Of a stretch of 64,000 nucleotides of DNA, positions 8,325 to 19,800 are shown piece after piece (within the stretch, counting starts at the first letter, position 1; every line of letters begins with the position of its first letter). Made by a program: the position numbers and the translations under genes. The notes below the pieces were generated by a model. That model was not told where the DNA came from, did no database searches, and saw nothing but the letters and a program-made list of their open reading frames with translations. The DNA comes from Zygnema cylindricum (taxonomy: Eukaryota > Streptophyta > Zygnematophyceae > Zygnematales > Zygnemataceae), in NCBI GenBank assembly GCA_037447655.1, contig JBBHKE010000824.1, positions 46,814 to 110,813 of the forward strand, in the 5' to 3' direction.

Positions 8325-8835
8325 CTCCCCTTATTTTCTAGTAAATCTTTAATTTCAGACCACACTTCTCTTTGCCAAAAATTATCTTAGGGGAAGGCAC
8401 AGGTTTGGTCATCATATCAGCTACCATCTCATTATCTTGTCGGTACTCTAATTTGATTATTTTGTTTTCTATTTTCTCTCTAACAAAGCTGAGTCTAATG
8501 TCCATGTGTTTGGCTTTAACATGATGTTTAGGATTGGCAGAAAAAGTGATTGCTGCCTGATTATCACAAAAAATATTTTGCACACCACTCTTAAGGTGAC
8601 CAAGCTCAAGAAGCAAAGACTTGACTCACATCAATTCTTTTACAACGGAGCAAGAGGCCATATACTCAGCCTCCATGGTGGACTGAGCAATAACTTTTTG
8701 CTACTTGCTTCTCCAATAGCAAGCCCCATCACCCACATATAATACATATCCAGATGTGCATCTCCTCATCGGAGCATCACCATAACTGGCATCACTCCAA
8801 GTAGTGATGTCACTATTCTCCCCACCCAAATGCAA
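8325..8835 (-). pseudogene. Cop2 RNase H
   Basis: The polypurine tract (plus strand CTCCCCTTATTT at 8325-8336) precedes the LTR. Upstream on the minus strand are RNase H blocks ADMMTKPVPSPK, DNQAAITFSANPKHHVKAKHMDIR and the GDGACYW region. A stop interrupts the SK-QKV region, and another lies at 8836-8838 where relatives have Trp. Nonfunctional copia RNase H. Confidence 0.8.
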
Positions 8836-9771
8836 CTATACATCCCTAGTTCCTATCAAATATCTAAGGACTCTCTTAGCTGCCTCCCAATCTCTCTTAG
8901 TGGGAGCATGTAGACTTCTACTCAGCACTTCTACAGCTACAGCAAAATTCGGCCGGGTATGATTCATAAAATATATTAAACTTCCCACTACTTGCCTATA
9001 TGGAATAGTTTGCATGAACTTTTGTTTTTCCGGAGATAATTCCTCATCAAAGACTATGACTCCTTTTTCCTCACTCCCCTCACTTCCCTTTTTCAACTCC
9101 ATTGGAGATGTACAACTATTAGCTTTATCCATCTGAAATTTTTCCAGCATGTTCCCTATTGCTTCCTTTTGAGTCAATCTTATAATCTTTCTTTCTCGGT
9201 CTCTATCTACTTAAATTCGCAAAATATATTTTGCTTCTCCCATATCCTTCATTTCAAATCTCCCCTCAAGATCGGTTTTTAGTTTATTAATTTTTTCCAT
9301 TGATTTACTTAAAATAAGCAAATCATCAAAATAAATTGCAATAAATATAAAACCTTCCTCATCTTCGAAAACATAGATTGAGTGATCCGAGCTAATCCGG
9401 ATATATCCTTGACTGGTAAGAAACTTATCAAGCTTCTTATTCCACTGTTAAGGCGCCTGTTTCAAACCATAAAGAGATTTAATCAGCCGGCATACCTTAC
9501 TCTCCTCTCCTTCCTCCACAAACCATTCGGGTTGTCGCATGAAGATCTCCTCTTCCAATTCTCCATGGAAAAAGGTTGTCTTGATGTCCACCTTGTGCAC
9601 TTCCATGTCTTTCGCTACTGCCGGACGGAGAAGTATTCGGATGGAGGGAAATCTGACGACCGGGGCAAAGGTTTCCTCGTAGTCAATTCCCTCTTTTTGT
9701 GTAAATCCCTTTGTCACTAATTTGGCCTTGTAACTCTCGATTGTGTAATTTGGGTTCACTTTTAATTTCAA
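8836..9771 (-). pseudogene. Cop2 reverse transcriptase
   Basis: RT blocks appear in order: KAKLVTKGFTQKEGIDYEETFAPVV, KVDIKTTFFHGELEEEIFM, KSLYGLKQAP, then the catalytic block reading YFDD instead of the usual YVDD near 9325, and LTQKEAIGNMLEKFQMDK. A stop follows KQAP, and a TAA at 9211-9213 occurs in the segment before VDRDRE. Both aspartates of the catalytic pair remain. The stop at 9211 is shared with Cop4a and Cop4b. Confidence 0.8.
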
Positions 9772-9777
9772 AACCCA

Positions 9778-10366
9778 CTAAAAACCGATTGGTTTTTGGT
9801 TAGGTGGACAATCCACCAACTCCCAAGTATCGGCAGCCATAATTGAGGCCATCTCCTCATTGATGGTTGTCTTCCACCAGTTTCTTTCTGGACAAGTCAT
9901 CGCCTCTCCATAAGCCTGAGGTTCATCTTGATGAGATAGTTTTGTTACCTTGTTATTAACCTTTTTTTCTTGCAATCTTTTGCTACTTCTCCTCCCCCCC
10001 TCAAAATTTGAGGCCGGAATAGATGGTTCTCGTGGATTCTTTCGAACAATCTCGCCTTTTCTCGTATCCCTTGATTCCGAATCAATTTCCACCATGTTCT
10101 CCGCTTCTGGTAGAGTTGTCACTGGAGTTATCACAGCTGAGTCCTTTTCGGTCAGATTTGTACCTACAAGAATGTCATCTTCTCTAAAACTTGGATAGTT
10201 AGGAAGCTCAAAGTCATCGGAATTTTCTAACTCAAATCTGATTTTTACTGACTTTGTATATTTGAAGGGATCCACAGACTGTCCTTCATCCATAACTACT
10301 AGATGCTTTACTAAGAGTATATCTTCCCTTTTTAGATCATAAACTCTATATCTTTTAACATCCTCA
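9778..10366 (-). pseudogene. Cop2 pol linker between integrase and RT
   Basis: The frame at 9778-10293 is an acidic, Ser and Lys-rich linker (SDDFELPNYPSFREDD; SKRLQEKKVNNKVTKLSHQDEPQAYGEAM) running into WWKTTINEEMASIMAADTWELVD, the copia RT entry. No enzymatic role is known for this linker. It is the same segment into which CopD inserted within Cop3. Confidence 0.7.
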
Positions 10367-11215
10367 TCATATCCCTCTTAAGTATCCTGGTTTTCCTTTA
10401 GGATCTAGCTTCCAATTAGACCGATCTGTATCTAGACTGAATACTTGAGTGACGAAAACCTTTAAGTGAGATATGTCTGGTTTCCAGCGTGACCATCTCT
10501 CATTAGGTGTTTCATCTTTTATAGTTGAAGTAAAAACTCTATTTTTGAGGTAATAAGCACAGTTCATTGCTTCTACCCAAAACCTTTTCCCTATCTTTTT
10601 ATCTGACAACATACTTCTAGCACTATTACTTAGTGTTCTATTTAACCTTTTAGCTACCCCATTCTGTTTTGGGTTTTTGTGGAATTCTCTTTTGGTGTTG
10701 GACCCCATCTTCCCTCAGAAAATCCTCAAACTAGTAAGAACTATACTCTCCACCATTCTCACTCTTTATTCTATTGATTGGAGTTTCATGGAGTTTTTCG
10801 CCCCATGCTCTATATTGTTTAAATCAATCCTGAGCTTCAGACTTGTTTTTCAAAAATACACCCGGGAATACCGAGACCAATCATTAGTGATAGTCATCAT
10901 AAATCTCTTCCCCCCTGGTGAGGGCACTTTAGCCGGTCCCCAAATATCTGTGTGTATTAGATCTAGAATTTTTTCTCCCTTATAGGTGGCTGTTTTAGGA
11001 AAGGGTAATCTGTGTGCTTTACCTTGAGCACACCCACTACAATCACTTATATCATCACTCTCACTGAACTGAATCCCTTCCACCACTCCCATCTTTTTCA
11101 TCTCTCTTAACTTATCTAGATTCACATGCCCAAGCCTCTTATGCCACATCATAATATCATGAACACCATCATAATAAAGTTTCTTTGTTTCATTACTTAA
11201 AATCAGCCTTAACAT
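10367..11215 (-). pseudogene. Cop2 integrase
   Basis: The N-terminal zinc-binding region is present (MMWHKRLGHVN, then CSGCAQGKAH), followed by LIHTDIWGPAKVPSPGGKRF with the first catalytic Asp and TITNDWSRYSRVYF. A one-base loss in the T run after VYF shifts the frame; Cop4b has the same loss. The third catalytic residue is Lys (codon 10649-10651) where active copia integrases have Glu. Two independent defects therefore abolish activity. Confidence 0.8.
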
Positions 11216-11560
11216 CCCATGGCTACCTTTCTCAGCAATGAAATAGACATCCTCCTTAAAACTAGCAGTAAAGACTCATTCCCTAGTGCTAGTAAAAAAA
11301 CCCTTATCATCTAATACAGATGTAGAGATGAGCTTTTTGTTCAGCTCCGGAATAAACAATACATCGGAGAATATTACTATGGATGTCTTTCCTTCTACTT
11401 ACACTTTTAGATCAACCAATCCTACAAAAGTAGTGGTGACTATCCTCCCATCCCCGTACTCTATCTCTATGGTGGGAATCTTTCTTATCTTAGTGAACAG
11501 GTGCCTATCATTACACATGTGCATGGAGGCACTTGAATCTATAATCTAACCAGCTTCACC
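11216..11560 (-). pseudogene. Cop2 protease region
   Basis: The active-site region reads IIDSSASMHMCNDRHLF, where the usual motif is Asp-Ser-Gly. A stop at 11546-11548 replaces the Trp just before it. Downstream come IEYGDGRIVTT and LFIPELNKKLISTSVLDDKGF, typical of copia aspartic proteases, which cut the polyprotein. Both changes recur in Cop4b. Confidence 0.75.
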
Positions 11561-12675
11561 TTTCAATCCACCGTAAGCACATTTCTGCCTTAATGGAATT
11601 TCGACCTCGTTTTTCCCCTCCAACTCCTCATCCAATAAGAGCTCATCGTCCTCGTCCTTGGATTCCGCCTCATGTACTTGTGTCACAAGGGCCTTTTTCT
11701 TTCCTCTCGGGGTACCACTGGTTTGCCCCTCATTTAATCGAAGCTCGGTTAGCTTAGTGCACTCTACCATATAGTGCCTTGGTTTCTTACAAAAATGACA
11801 TATACCTTTGGGAGCCCTTAGTTCAAACTCGTCGGCCTGATTTTTCTGCTCCCTTCCTCCATAGTTTCCAACCGGTTTCCGAGAATCCTTGTTCCTCCAA
11901 TCGGTCGCAGTTGCCAAGGCTTGGCCACTCGTTCCTCCAATTCGGATCTAAATCGTATTCTCCCGAACAAGAATCATCCCTACCACTGAGTTCCATATCC
12001 ACCTTGAGTCGGCAAGTCGTGCACGCGGTTGACTACGTTCTCGAACTCATCGGGTAACTTTATCAGTAAACAGTTAACCTTTTTTTCTTCACTAAAAAAT
12101 TTTTCCGCACTCTCTAGCCCCATGAAGAGTGTTGCAAGTTCATTGCAAAAATCCAACATTTTCCCCCCGTTGTATACATATTCCTTACCTTTCTGATTAG
12201 CCAACTGTTGTTGCTAAATTGTACCACTTAGGTACATCTCTATAACCGCCATCCACAAATTAGATGCCCTTTCTACCTGCAAATGAGGACATCCAAGTCA
12301 TTGAGTAAGATGGCGGAGGATGAAGTGCTTTGCCGCCATATTGTTGAAATCCTAGGTTTGAGTATCATTCTCCTCGTTCCCCGGAATAGGAGACATGATT
12401 GCTGAACCAATTGCTATTGGTGTTGTCGTCTCCTTCTCTGCTCCTTTGTCCACCACCTCTCCTTCCTTTGTCTCCTCTGTTAAAGATGGACCTGCTATCT
12501 TTGTGAATCTGCTTCCTACAAACCTTGGAGGAATTCCAAGACTTGATGGACGCCCGAATCGTCCACTCACTATCCCCCAAAACCGTTTTTGGCATAGATC
12601 TCCTATCATCATACATTCCCAATATATGAAGCCAGTTCCATCAAAATTGGTACCCTAGAGGGTGGGCCCATAACC
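11561..12675 (-). pseudogene. Cop2 gag and primer-binding site
   Basis: The primer-binding site is 12661-12675 (minus strand GGTTATGGGCCCACC, a perfect half-tRNA match). gag starts in it and reads GPPSRVP; one T is missing soon after, shifting the frame. Then come MMIGDLCQKRFWGIVSGRFG, KHFILRHLTQ, LDFCNELATLFMGLESA and a CX2CX4HX4C zinc knuckle CHFCKKPRHYMVEC. Several stops interrupt it. Gag packages the RNA into particles. Confidence 0.8.
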
Positions 12676-13746
12676 TGAAACTCTTAGACCTCCATAAATT
12701 CTCATAGTGGACAACTTCGAAGAAGCCTCTAAGATAACCCTGACCCCTTTGTGTTTCAGCAAGAACAAATGCCACCCCGGCACACAAAAACTCTAACCAA
12801 CTTTATCTTTGTGAAGGCAATACTCCCTTGAGTTGATAGCAAAAAGAAACTCTGAATTTGCTCCCCTGAGCAGTAAGTTATAGAGGGTCAAAGTTGACCT
12901 TTTGTATTGAAGCTTTGTGGGAGAGAGGGTCCTATCTCCTAATTTTTCTAAGTCCTATCTCTCTCACAGACTCTATCTACTGATGGACAGAGCCAATCAT
13001 GTTCCTCTTCCGTACACAAAAGTACAGCTGCCGGTGTACTTTTTGTACGGACATTGTACGACATGGCCTAAATGTTGACAAGTGGTATATCCAGATTTGC
13101 TCCCTTAATCCTTAGAGATGCCGCGATCCAATGTTATTCCGCCACGTGTCATCCGATGTGGCGTTGACCACAACTTGCGGAAATCCTTTTCCGCGATCTC
13201 GACGTTCATTCTGGTCGTCCGATTAAATTCACATTTAATCGTAGTTGTAATAAATACCTTCGCGGTATTTGTTTCGCTAAAGAAACAAATGCGCGGTATT
13301 CGTTTCTTTATCCGTACCACAATCCGTACTTTTACATTACTGAATCTATATATCCTGTAAATAGTTTCAGTTAAATAAATTATCCTACTTGGTAATGTAT
13401 AGGTAAATATCAAACCCAATAGCACGTAACACTAGGTCTAGACATAACGGATAACGCTATCGGCTACCGGCTGCTTACCATCCGGTAGGTACCAGGATCA
13501 AATCCTGGGGGCAGCACATATCCTTTTAGTAAATAAACCACTAACGGTAAATAAACTAATATACATATTTCTTGTAAACCTCTGGATAGCCTAGGTAGCC
13601 ATGGCTCTAGCTTCCCCTCCAATTTCTCAGTGACTGCGACAAGTTTCAGAAGAGGGAGAGAGAAGTTAGAGGTAGACTGACTCGGCATTTTCCTATATTT
13701 CTTTTTAGACCCATAAAATACTTTAAACGGACCATTAATTTCTATA
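12676..13746 (-). repeat. Cop2 5' LTR
   Basis: It is bounded by the primer-binding site at 12675 and the GTTTC duplication at 13747. The last base pairs read TATA instead of TACA on the plus strand, a point change in the terminal TG. At 13492-13508 the plus strand forms a perfect T-arm shape, CCAGG-ATCAAAT-CCTGG. A 106-codon frame is open at 13105-13425. Confidence 0.9.
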
Positions 13747-14183
13747 GTTTCACATTTGAAACAAATGCGAAATATCCATTACGAGATGTTCCGTATCTTG
13801 TACAATACAAACTGTATTTATGTCTTAATATATTGTTAAATGAATTAGTCTACATGTGAACATTTATATAATTATCAAACCTTATATCACATAGCAATGG
13901 TCCTAGACTTATAGGATACAGCGACTGGCTACCGGTGAATTTGACAGACGGCAAGTTGTAGGTTCAAATCTTGGGTCCGTCAAGTACCATTTTGGTAAAT
14001 CTACCAAACAACCGCTTGTCTCCCTTTGGATAGCATAGGCAGCCATGGCTCTTGCTCCCTCTTCAACTTTCAGTGAATTCGAAAAGTGTGGGAGCTAAAG
14101 AGAGGAGTTAGAGGCAGACTACTTCTTTTTCTTTTCTGTATTTTATCTTTAAGAAAATACTAAAATATCCTTCAAGTTTTACA
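13747..14183 (-). repeat. Cop3 3' LTR, proximal part
   Basis: It continues the LTR interrupted at 7254. The uninterrupted partner at 36694-37257 has the same GTTTCACA(C/T)TTGAAACAAATGCGA sequence across the join. It ends at TTTTACA, followed by the Cop3 polypurine tract. It includes a box B-like GGTTCAAATC near 13960, antisense to the element. Confidence 0.85.
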
Positions 14184-14744
14184 ATGCCCTTATTTTCAAG
14201 TCACTCTTTAATTTAAAACCACACTTCTCTTTGCAGAAAATTAGTTAAGTGGAATGAACAGGTTTGGTTATCATATCTGCTATCATTTCATTATTTGGTT
14301 TATACTCTAAACTGATTATCTTGTTTTCTACTTTCTCTCTAACAAAGCTAAGTCTAATGTCCATGTGTTTGGCTTTAAAGTGATGTTTAGAATTGGCAAA
14401 AATGGTAATGGTTGCCTGAATATCACAAAACACCTTATGGACACCACTCTTTAGATGACCAAGCTGAATAAGCAAAGACTTGATCCACATTAATTCTTTT
14501 ACAGCAAAATAAATAGCCATGTTCTTAGCCTCATGGAGGATTGAGCAATGACCTTTTGCTGCTTGTTGGTCAAATAGCAAGCCCCATCACCCACATACAA
14601 TACATACCCAGATGTGCATCTCCTCATAGAATCATCCCCATAACTGGCATCACTCATAGTGGTGATGTCAATTTTGTTCCCACCCAAATGCAACCATAGA
14701 TCTCTAGTCCCTATGAGATATCTAAAGACTTTCTTAGCTGCCTC
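14184..14744 (-). pseudogene. Cop3 RNase H
   Basis: The minus strand shows ADMITKPVHST, FANSKHHFKAKHMDIRLSFV, MRRCTSGYVLYVGDGACY and LWLHLGGNKIDITT. The Trp before LHLGG is intact, unlike Cop2 and Cop4. The 5' part of the domain shifts frame around 14500-14580. It would be a copia RNase H, now broken. Confidence 0.75.
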
Positions 14745-15820
14745 CTAATCCTTGTTAGTGGGAGCATTAAGACTTCTTCTTAGTACTTTTATTACTTTGG
14801 CTATATCTAGACGGGTACAATTCATGAAATATATTAGGCTGCCCATTACTTGCCTATAAGGAATTTTCTGCATAAATCTTTTCTCTTCAAGGCCTAACTC
14901 ATCATCCAAGATTATAACTCCCTCTTCCACATTCCCATCACTTCCCTTCTTTAGTTCTATTGGAGTGGTACAACTATTAGCCTTGTCCATTTGGAACCTC
15001 TTTAACATGTTTCCAATAGTTTGTTTCTGAGTTAATCTTATTATCTTTCAATCTCTATCTCTCTCTACCTCAATTCCCAAAACATACCTTGCTTCTCCCA
15101 TATCCTTTATCTCAAATCTATCTTTTAGATACGTTTTTAACTTATTAATTTTATCCATAGATTTGCTTAAAACAAGTAAATCATCAACATAAATTGCAAT
15201 AATAATAATTCCTTTCTCATCTTCAAACATATATATCGAGTGATCTGAGCTGATCCAAATATATTCCAAACCAATAAGAAACTTATCGAGCTTTTTATTT
15301 CATTGGTGAGGCGCATGTTTCAGCCCATACAAAGATTTGATCAATTGGCATACCTTGCTCTCCTCCCATTGCTCCACAAATCGTTCGGGTTGTCGCATAA
15401 AAATCTTCTCTTCTAAATCTCCATGTAGGAAGGCGTTCTTGATGTTTATCTGATATACTTCTATGTCTTCTGGTGCTGCCATACTAAGAATTATCTTGAC
15501 GGAAGGAAACTTGACGACCACAGCAAATGTCTCCTCGTAGTCATTTCCTTATTTTTGGGTATATGTCCTTTCGCCTCTTACTGAGCATTATACCGCTTAA
15601 TGGTGTTATCTGGGTTGAGTTTCAACTTAAATACCCACTTACACCCAATTTTCTTCTTGTCAAGAGGAGAATCCACCAATTCCCATGTATCTGCCGCCAT
15701 AATTGAGGCCATCTCCTCATTGATGACTGTCTTCCACTGATTTTTGTTAGAACAAGTCATTGCCCCATTATAAGTTTGAGGTTCATCGAGGTGAGAGAGT
15801 TAGGTTACCTTATTGTTAAC
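14745..15820 (-). pseudogene. Cop3 reverse transcriptase
   Basis: Blocks in order are CSNKNQWKTVINEEMASIM, ADTWELVDSPLDKKKIGCKW, IKNAFLHGDLEEKIFM, KSLYGLKHAPHQ, IIIAIYVDDLLVLSKS with the catalytic YVDD, and LGIEVERDRD. The last segment lacks the stop shared by Cop2 and Cop4. Frameshifts lie between 15269 and 15300 and near 15550. The N-terminal linker is cut at 15820 by CopD and resumes at 21601. Confidence 0.8.
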
Positions 15821-16668
15821 TATTTTTTTGAGACAACTGTTGGTACTGAAGATGAAGAACAAGCAGCAGTAGTACTCATTGTAGAACAAAACAAGAGAGG
15901 AAGCTTCCACAAATACCAATGACAAAACTACAACTTTGACAAACAATAACTTTCAACACCAGATTACAATATTCATACAAATCTACCACAATGTAGATAT
16001 TATACAAAGGAACACACACATAAAATTTCACGTAATTCCGCTTACACATCCGTGAGATATTGAGAGGTAAATTTGCATAAAACTGAGTGTACAGTTTTTC
16101 ATATCATTTGTTCCTAATGAATCAAAATTTACTAAGTCTTACTTCTATACACTGGAACTACACTAAGCTATACGGAGGAATTCTAGCAGTACATCTAACA
16201 TTCTAACACAACAAATACTGTGAGTATAACTCTATACTGAAGGAATGTCATAAATCACATTCTCAACACTAAACAACTAATTCACTACAGACAAAATTAT
16301 GTTCTACCAAATATTTACACCAAAGTTCCGACAACGTAAAGTGATAGTGATCTAGTTATGCCTCTTCAATATTTGGTTGCGGCCGTTGTCACCCGTCCAA
16401 TTAGAGGATTTGGCACCATAGATGTGACTTCACGAAGTTCCGTGGTCCCGCCAAATTTGCGTACGTCCACAAAGGACATACTCACGCATTTCTCTCAAGT
16501 GACGACGCGTGTCCTAAGAATGAATGAACCGTGAACTCTGAACTTCACTATCACACTAATTTTGGTAAGTATTGAATCGAACTTAACCAAAAATGACTTA
16601 AGTCTTGAACAACTCTCTCTCCCTCACAGTTGAGGCATAGAGAGGACTAAAGCTTTCTAAAAACAAAC
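15821..16668 (-). repeat. CopD 3' LTR
   Basis: It aligns end to end with 20748-21595. The first bases have decayed (TATTTTTTTGAGAC against TGTTGTTCTGAGAC), as has the boundary with the polypurine tract (plus strand AACCTCCTTAAAG region). It contains the gag start region, as the 5' copy does. Confidence 0.85.
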
Positions 16669-17480
16669 CTCCTTAAAGCTTTAGACTCTCCTTATCACTC
16701 AGTCCACATGCCTCTCTACCGAACTTTAATTTGGGTGCAGGTAGGGGTTTCGTCATCATATCAGCCACCATTTGCTCATCCGATAAATAACTCAACTTCA
16801 GGACTTTTCCCATCACCTTTTCTCTTACAAAATGTAGCTTGATATCAATGTGCTTACTCTTAAAGTGATGACAGGGATTAGATGCAATAGCGATTGTTGC
16901 CTGATTGTCACACCATACTATATGTGGTCCAGATTGCATAAAGATAAGCTCTTGGAGAAGAGACTTTACCCAAACTAACTCCTTAACTGCTGAGCTAGCA
17001 GCCATGTACTCAACCTCCATGGTAGACTGAGTTGTTACCTTCTAAATTTTGCTGCTCCTGCAGCAAGTTCTACTTCCGATCTTCAGAATGTATCTAGTGG
17101 TGGAGTGTCGGCTGGGCATATCTCCGTAGCTTGCATCGCTCCATGTATGAATTTTGACTTCCACAATACCGAGAGAGAGTTTAAGATTTCGAGTTGGTGC
17201 AAGATAGCAAAGAACTCTCTTTGCTGCCTCATAGTTTGACTTCTTCGGTTTTTGCGCGCTTCGGCTCAAGGCTCCAATTGCGTTTGCGATGTCCGGACGA
17301 ATAGAGTTCATGAAATAGATGAGGCTTCCGACAATTTGCATATAAGGAATGGAGGACATAGAATGTGCCTCCCCTGGATCCAAAAAATCAACAGCCAAAA
17401 CACCACCATCCGTTTCCATACCCTCCCACTTCTGCCTGAATTCTATAAGGGTGCCACTCCCCTTTGCTTTGACATACCAA
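16669..17480 (-). pseudogene. CopD RNase H
   Basis: The minus strand reads EYMAASSAVKELVWVKSLLQEL, WCDNQATIAIASNPCHHFKSKHIDIK and VADMMTKPLPAPKL, preceded by SIPYMQIVGSLIYFMNSIRPDIANAIG and DASYGDMPSRHSTTRYIL. A stop near 17040 separates the two halves. The residues expected around the RNase H active site are largely retained. Confidence 0.8.
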
Positions 17481-17484
17481 ACTT

Positions 17485-18183
17485 TTATAGCATGTTCCAG
17501 ATTGCTTCTTTCTGAGTTAGGTAAATAATTCTCTGTTTCTTATCTCTTTCTACCTGAATTCCTAGAATATACTTAGCCTCACCAAAGTCCTTCATTTCAA
17601 ACCGAGAATTCAGATCTGATTTTATTCTATTAATTTCATTGATAGATTTGCTAATCAACAACAAATCATCTACATATACTGCCACATAAATCACTCCATC
17701 CTCACCTTGCATTACATAGAATGAGTGATTTGAAGTGATCATGGTAAAGCCAAGATTAGTTAAAAACTCATCTAACTTCAGGTTCCATTGTCTCAAAGCC
17801 TGTTTCACACCCTACAAGTACTTTTACAGTTTACAGACCACATTTTCTTTCCCTTTTTTTGCATACATATTTGGCTGCTTCATATAAATTACTTCTTCCA
17901 AATCACCATGCAAGAAAGCCGTCTTAACGTCCATCTGATGCAATTCCATATCCTTTATTGCTAGAAGAGATAGCAAAACTCTAACAGTAGGAAAGCGAAT
18001 CACAAGAGAGAAGGTCTCTTCATAATCAATTCCCTCTTTCTGATTAAATCCCTTAGCGACCAGTCTAGCTTTATATCTCTCAATTGTATTATCACGATTC
18101 AATTTTAATTTGAAGACCCACTTACAACCAATAGCTTTCCGGTTCGGTGGGAGCTCCACAAGTTCCCAAGTTTGGGCTTCCAT
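17485..18183 (-). pseudogene. CopD reverse transcriptase
   Basis: Blocks include TWELVELPPNRKAIGCKWVFKLK, ARLVAKGFNQKEGIDYEETF, MDVKTAFLHGDLEEVIYM and VIYVAVYVDDLLLISKS with an intact YVDD. A frame break lies around 17808-17824 where the KSLYGLKQ block should be. Otherwise it is close to a full copia RT. Confidence 0.8.
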
Positions 18184-18690
18184 GATTAACTTTATCTCAT
18201 CATTTGCAGCCGAGATCCAATGATCATTTTCAGGAATGGAAAATCCTTCTTAAATAGTAAGCGGTTTCCGTGGGCTTGCAGAATAAGCACTCTCCACTCG
18301 GTCGCCTCGAAGACGGCTACTTTGCCTTCTTCCCCGTGGAAAATTTGACGCGAGAACTGTTGGTCCACTATTGTTCCGCAGAAGGCGTGTAGTGATACAA
18401 GCAGCTCCAAAAGCAGGATCTGATGGCCCAAAGACATTCGGAAGAGAGGTAGAGGAATTAGAAGGAGATGGAATAAAAGGTACCTGCTCAAGAATGATAT
18501 ACTCTTGTATTTTTTCATTCATTTGAGCTGCATCCATACTAAAAACGTCCAGAGATTGACTCTTTTCTTTAATCTGAATATTATTGGCTGTCTGAAGGCA
18601 TCCTCTCTAAGGGTTATACACTCTATAGCTTGTAGATTCATCATCTTTGCCTAAGAAAACACCAGATATAGATTTTGGACTAAGCTTCCA
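18184..18690 (-). pseudogene. CopD pol linker
   Basis: A Ser, Pro and Arg-rich linker lies between integrase and RT, with two overlapping frames open (18192-18518 and 18250-18537). The one reading VPFIPSPSNSSTSLPNVFGPSD and FPRGRRQSSRLRG fits the usual copia linker. It includes the basic stretch typical of the integrase tail. Confidence 0.6.
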
Positions 18691-19500
18691 ATTAGGAAGA
18701 TTATTTAAGATAAAGCATTTGTTACTAAAGACTCTTAAATGACCAACATTTGGTTTTCTGCCTGTCCATACTTCATAAGGTGTTTTACCCTTAACCGCTC
18801 AGTTTTCTACTCTATTTGTGATGTAGGAAGCACAATGAAAAGATTCCCCCCGAAACTTTGGATCCACACCTTTATCGGCCATCATAGAGCGAGCACATTC
18901 AGTCAAAGTTCGATTAAGTCTCTCGGCCACACCATTTTGTTCCGGTGTGTATTGAGTAGTAAATTCACGAAAGATGCCATTTTCTTTTAAGAAATCAGCA
19001 AAGGCATGTGATACATACTCTCCACCATTATCCATATGCAAAGCAAGAATAGATTTGCCGTGAAGTTTCTCCGCCCAGATTTTGTAGTGCTTAAAGTGAG
19101 TGAAGACTTCGCTCTTCTCCTTCATAAAGTATTAGCGACTTTACCGAGAGTAGTCGTCTATAAAGGTGACAAAATAGCGGCTGCCACCAAGAGAAGGAAC
19201 TTTGGAAGGGCCGAAAACATTAGAGTGAATAATACCAAGGAGATCTGTGGCTCGATGATCAAAAACTTGTGGAAGGGGAAGCTTGTGAAGCTTTCCGAGA
19301 GCAAAACCATCACAAATATGAGACTCTTTTTGACCAAGCTTGAATCCCTCTATCATATTATTCTTTATCATCTTAGTAAGTCTCTCATAATGCACATGAC
19401 CGAGTCTTTTATGCCACAAAACATTATCACATAGGACACTGAAGTAAGCAAAATGAATCAATTTTATTAGCCAGGTCCATGCGGTACAAAAAGTTTGGGC
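18691..19500 (-). pseudogene. CopD integrase
   Basis: It reads LWHKRLGHVHYERLTKMI, then GKLHKLPLPQ, then IIHSNVFGPSKVP, where the first catalytic Asp is Asn (codon 19219-19221). TFIDDYSR, MDNGGEYVSHAFADFL and EQNGVAERLNRTLTECARSMM follow, keeping the second Asp and the Glu. A stop follows DDYSR. One missing catalytic Asp makes it inactive. Confidence 0.8.
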
Positions 19501-19800
19501 CTCTAGTTCCTACTAGAGCTACTCTTCTCTCCTAGCTCACTATTTTCTTGCCATTTTTCTGGAGAACCTTAAAGCCTTTGTTTTCAGCTACAAACGTAGA
19601 AAACATATTTTTTTTAAACTTTGGAACATATAAGACATCGTACAGAGTTCTCTAAAGAACCTTTCCATCTATCACACAATCCAGATCTATATTTCCTTTG
19701 GCATTTGATTCAACAACATAGCCACAAGCATAAAAGATCTGACGTACAGGAATAGAAGACATCTCCTTAAACAAGGACTAGTTCCAACACATGTGTGAAG
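19501..19800 (-). pseudogene. CopD protease
   Basis: The active site region reads DLEWIMDSGSSSHMCWN, with Asp-Ser-Gly intact, and then a stop. Downstream the minus strand continues with degraded blocks corresponding to a VLYVPKFKKN-type stretch. This is the copia aspartic protease, needed to cut Gag-Pol. Confidence 0.7.

Larger units (their letters stand above)
7255..13746 (-). mobile_element. Cop2: copia element nested in Cop3 3' LTR
   Basis: Two LTRs of 1070 and 1071 bp flank a full-length internal region of about 4.35 kb with gag, protease, integrase, RT and RNase H in copia order on the minus strand. Every domain is recognisable, but each is broken by stops or frameshifts. The insertion splits the Cop3 LTR at GTTTC. 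Several lesions are shared with Cop4b and Cop4a, so Cop2 probably inserted already defective. Confidence 0.9.
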
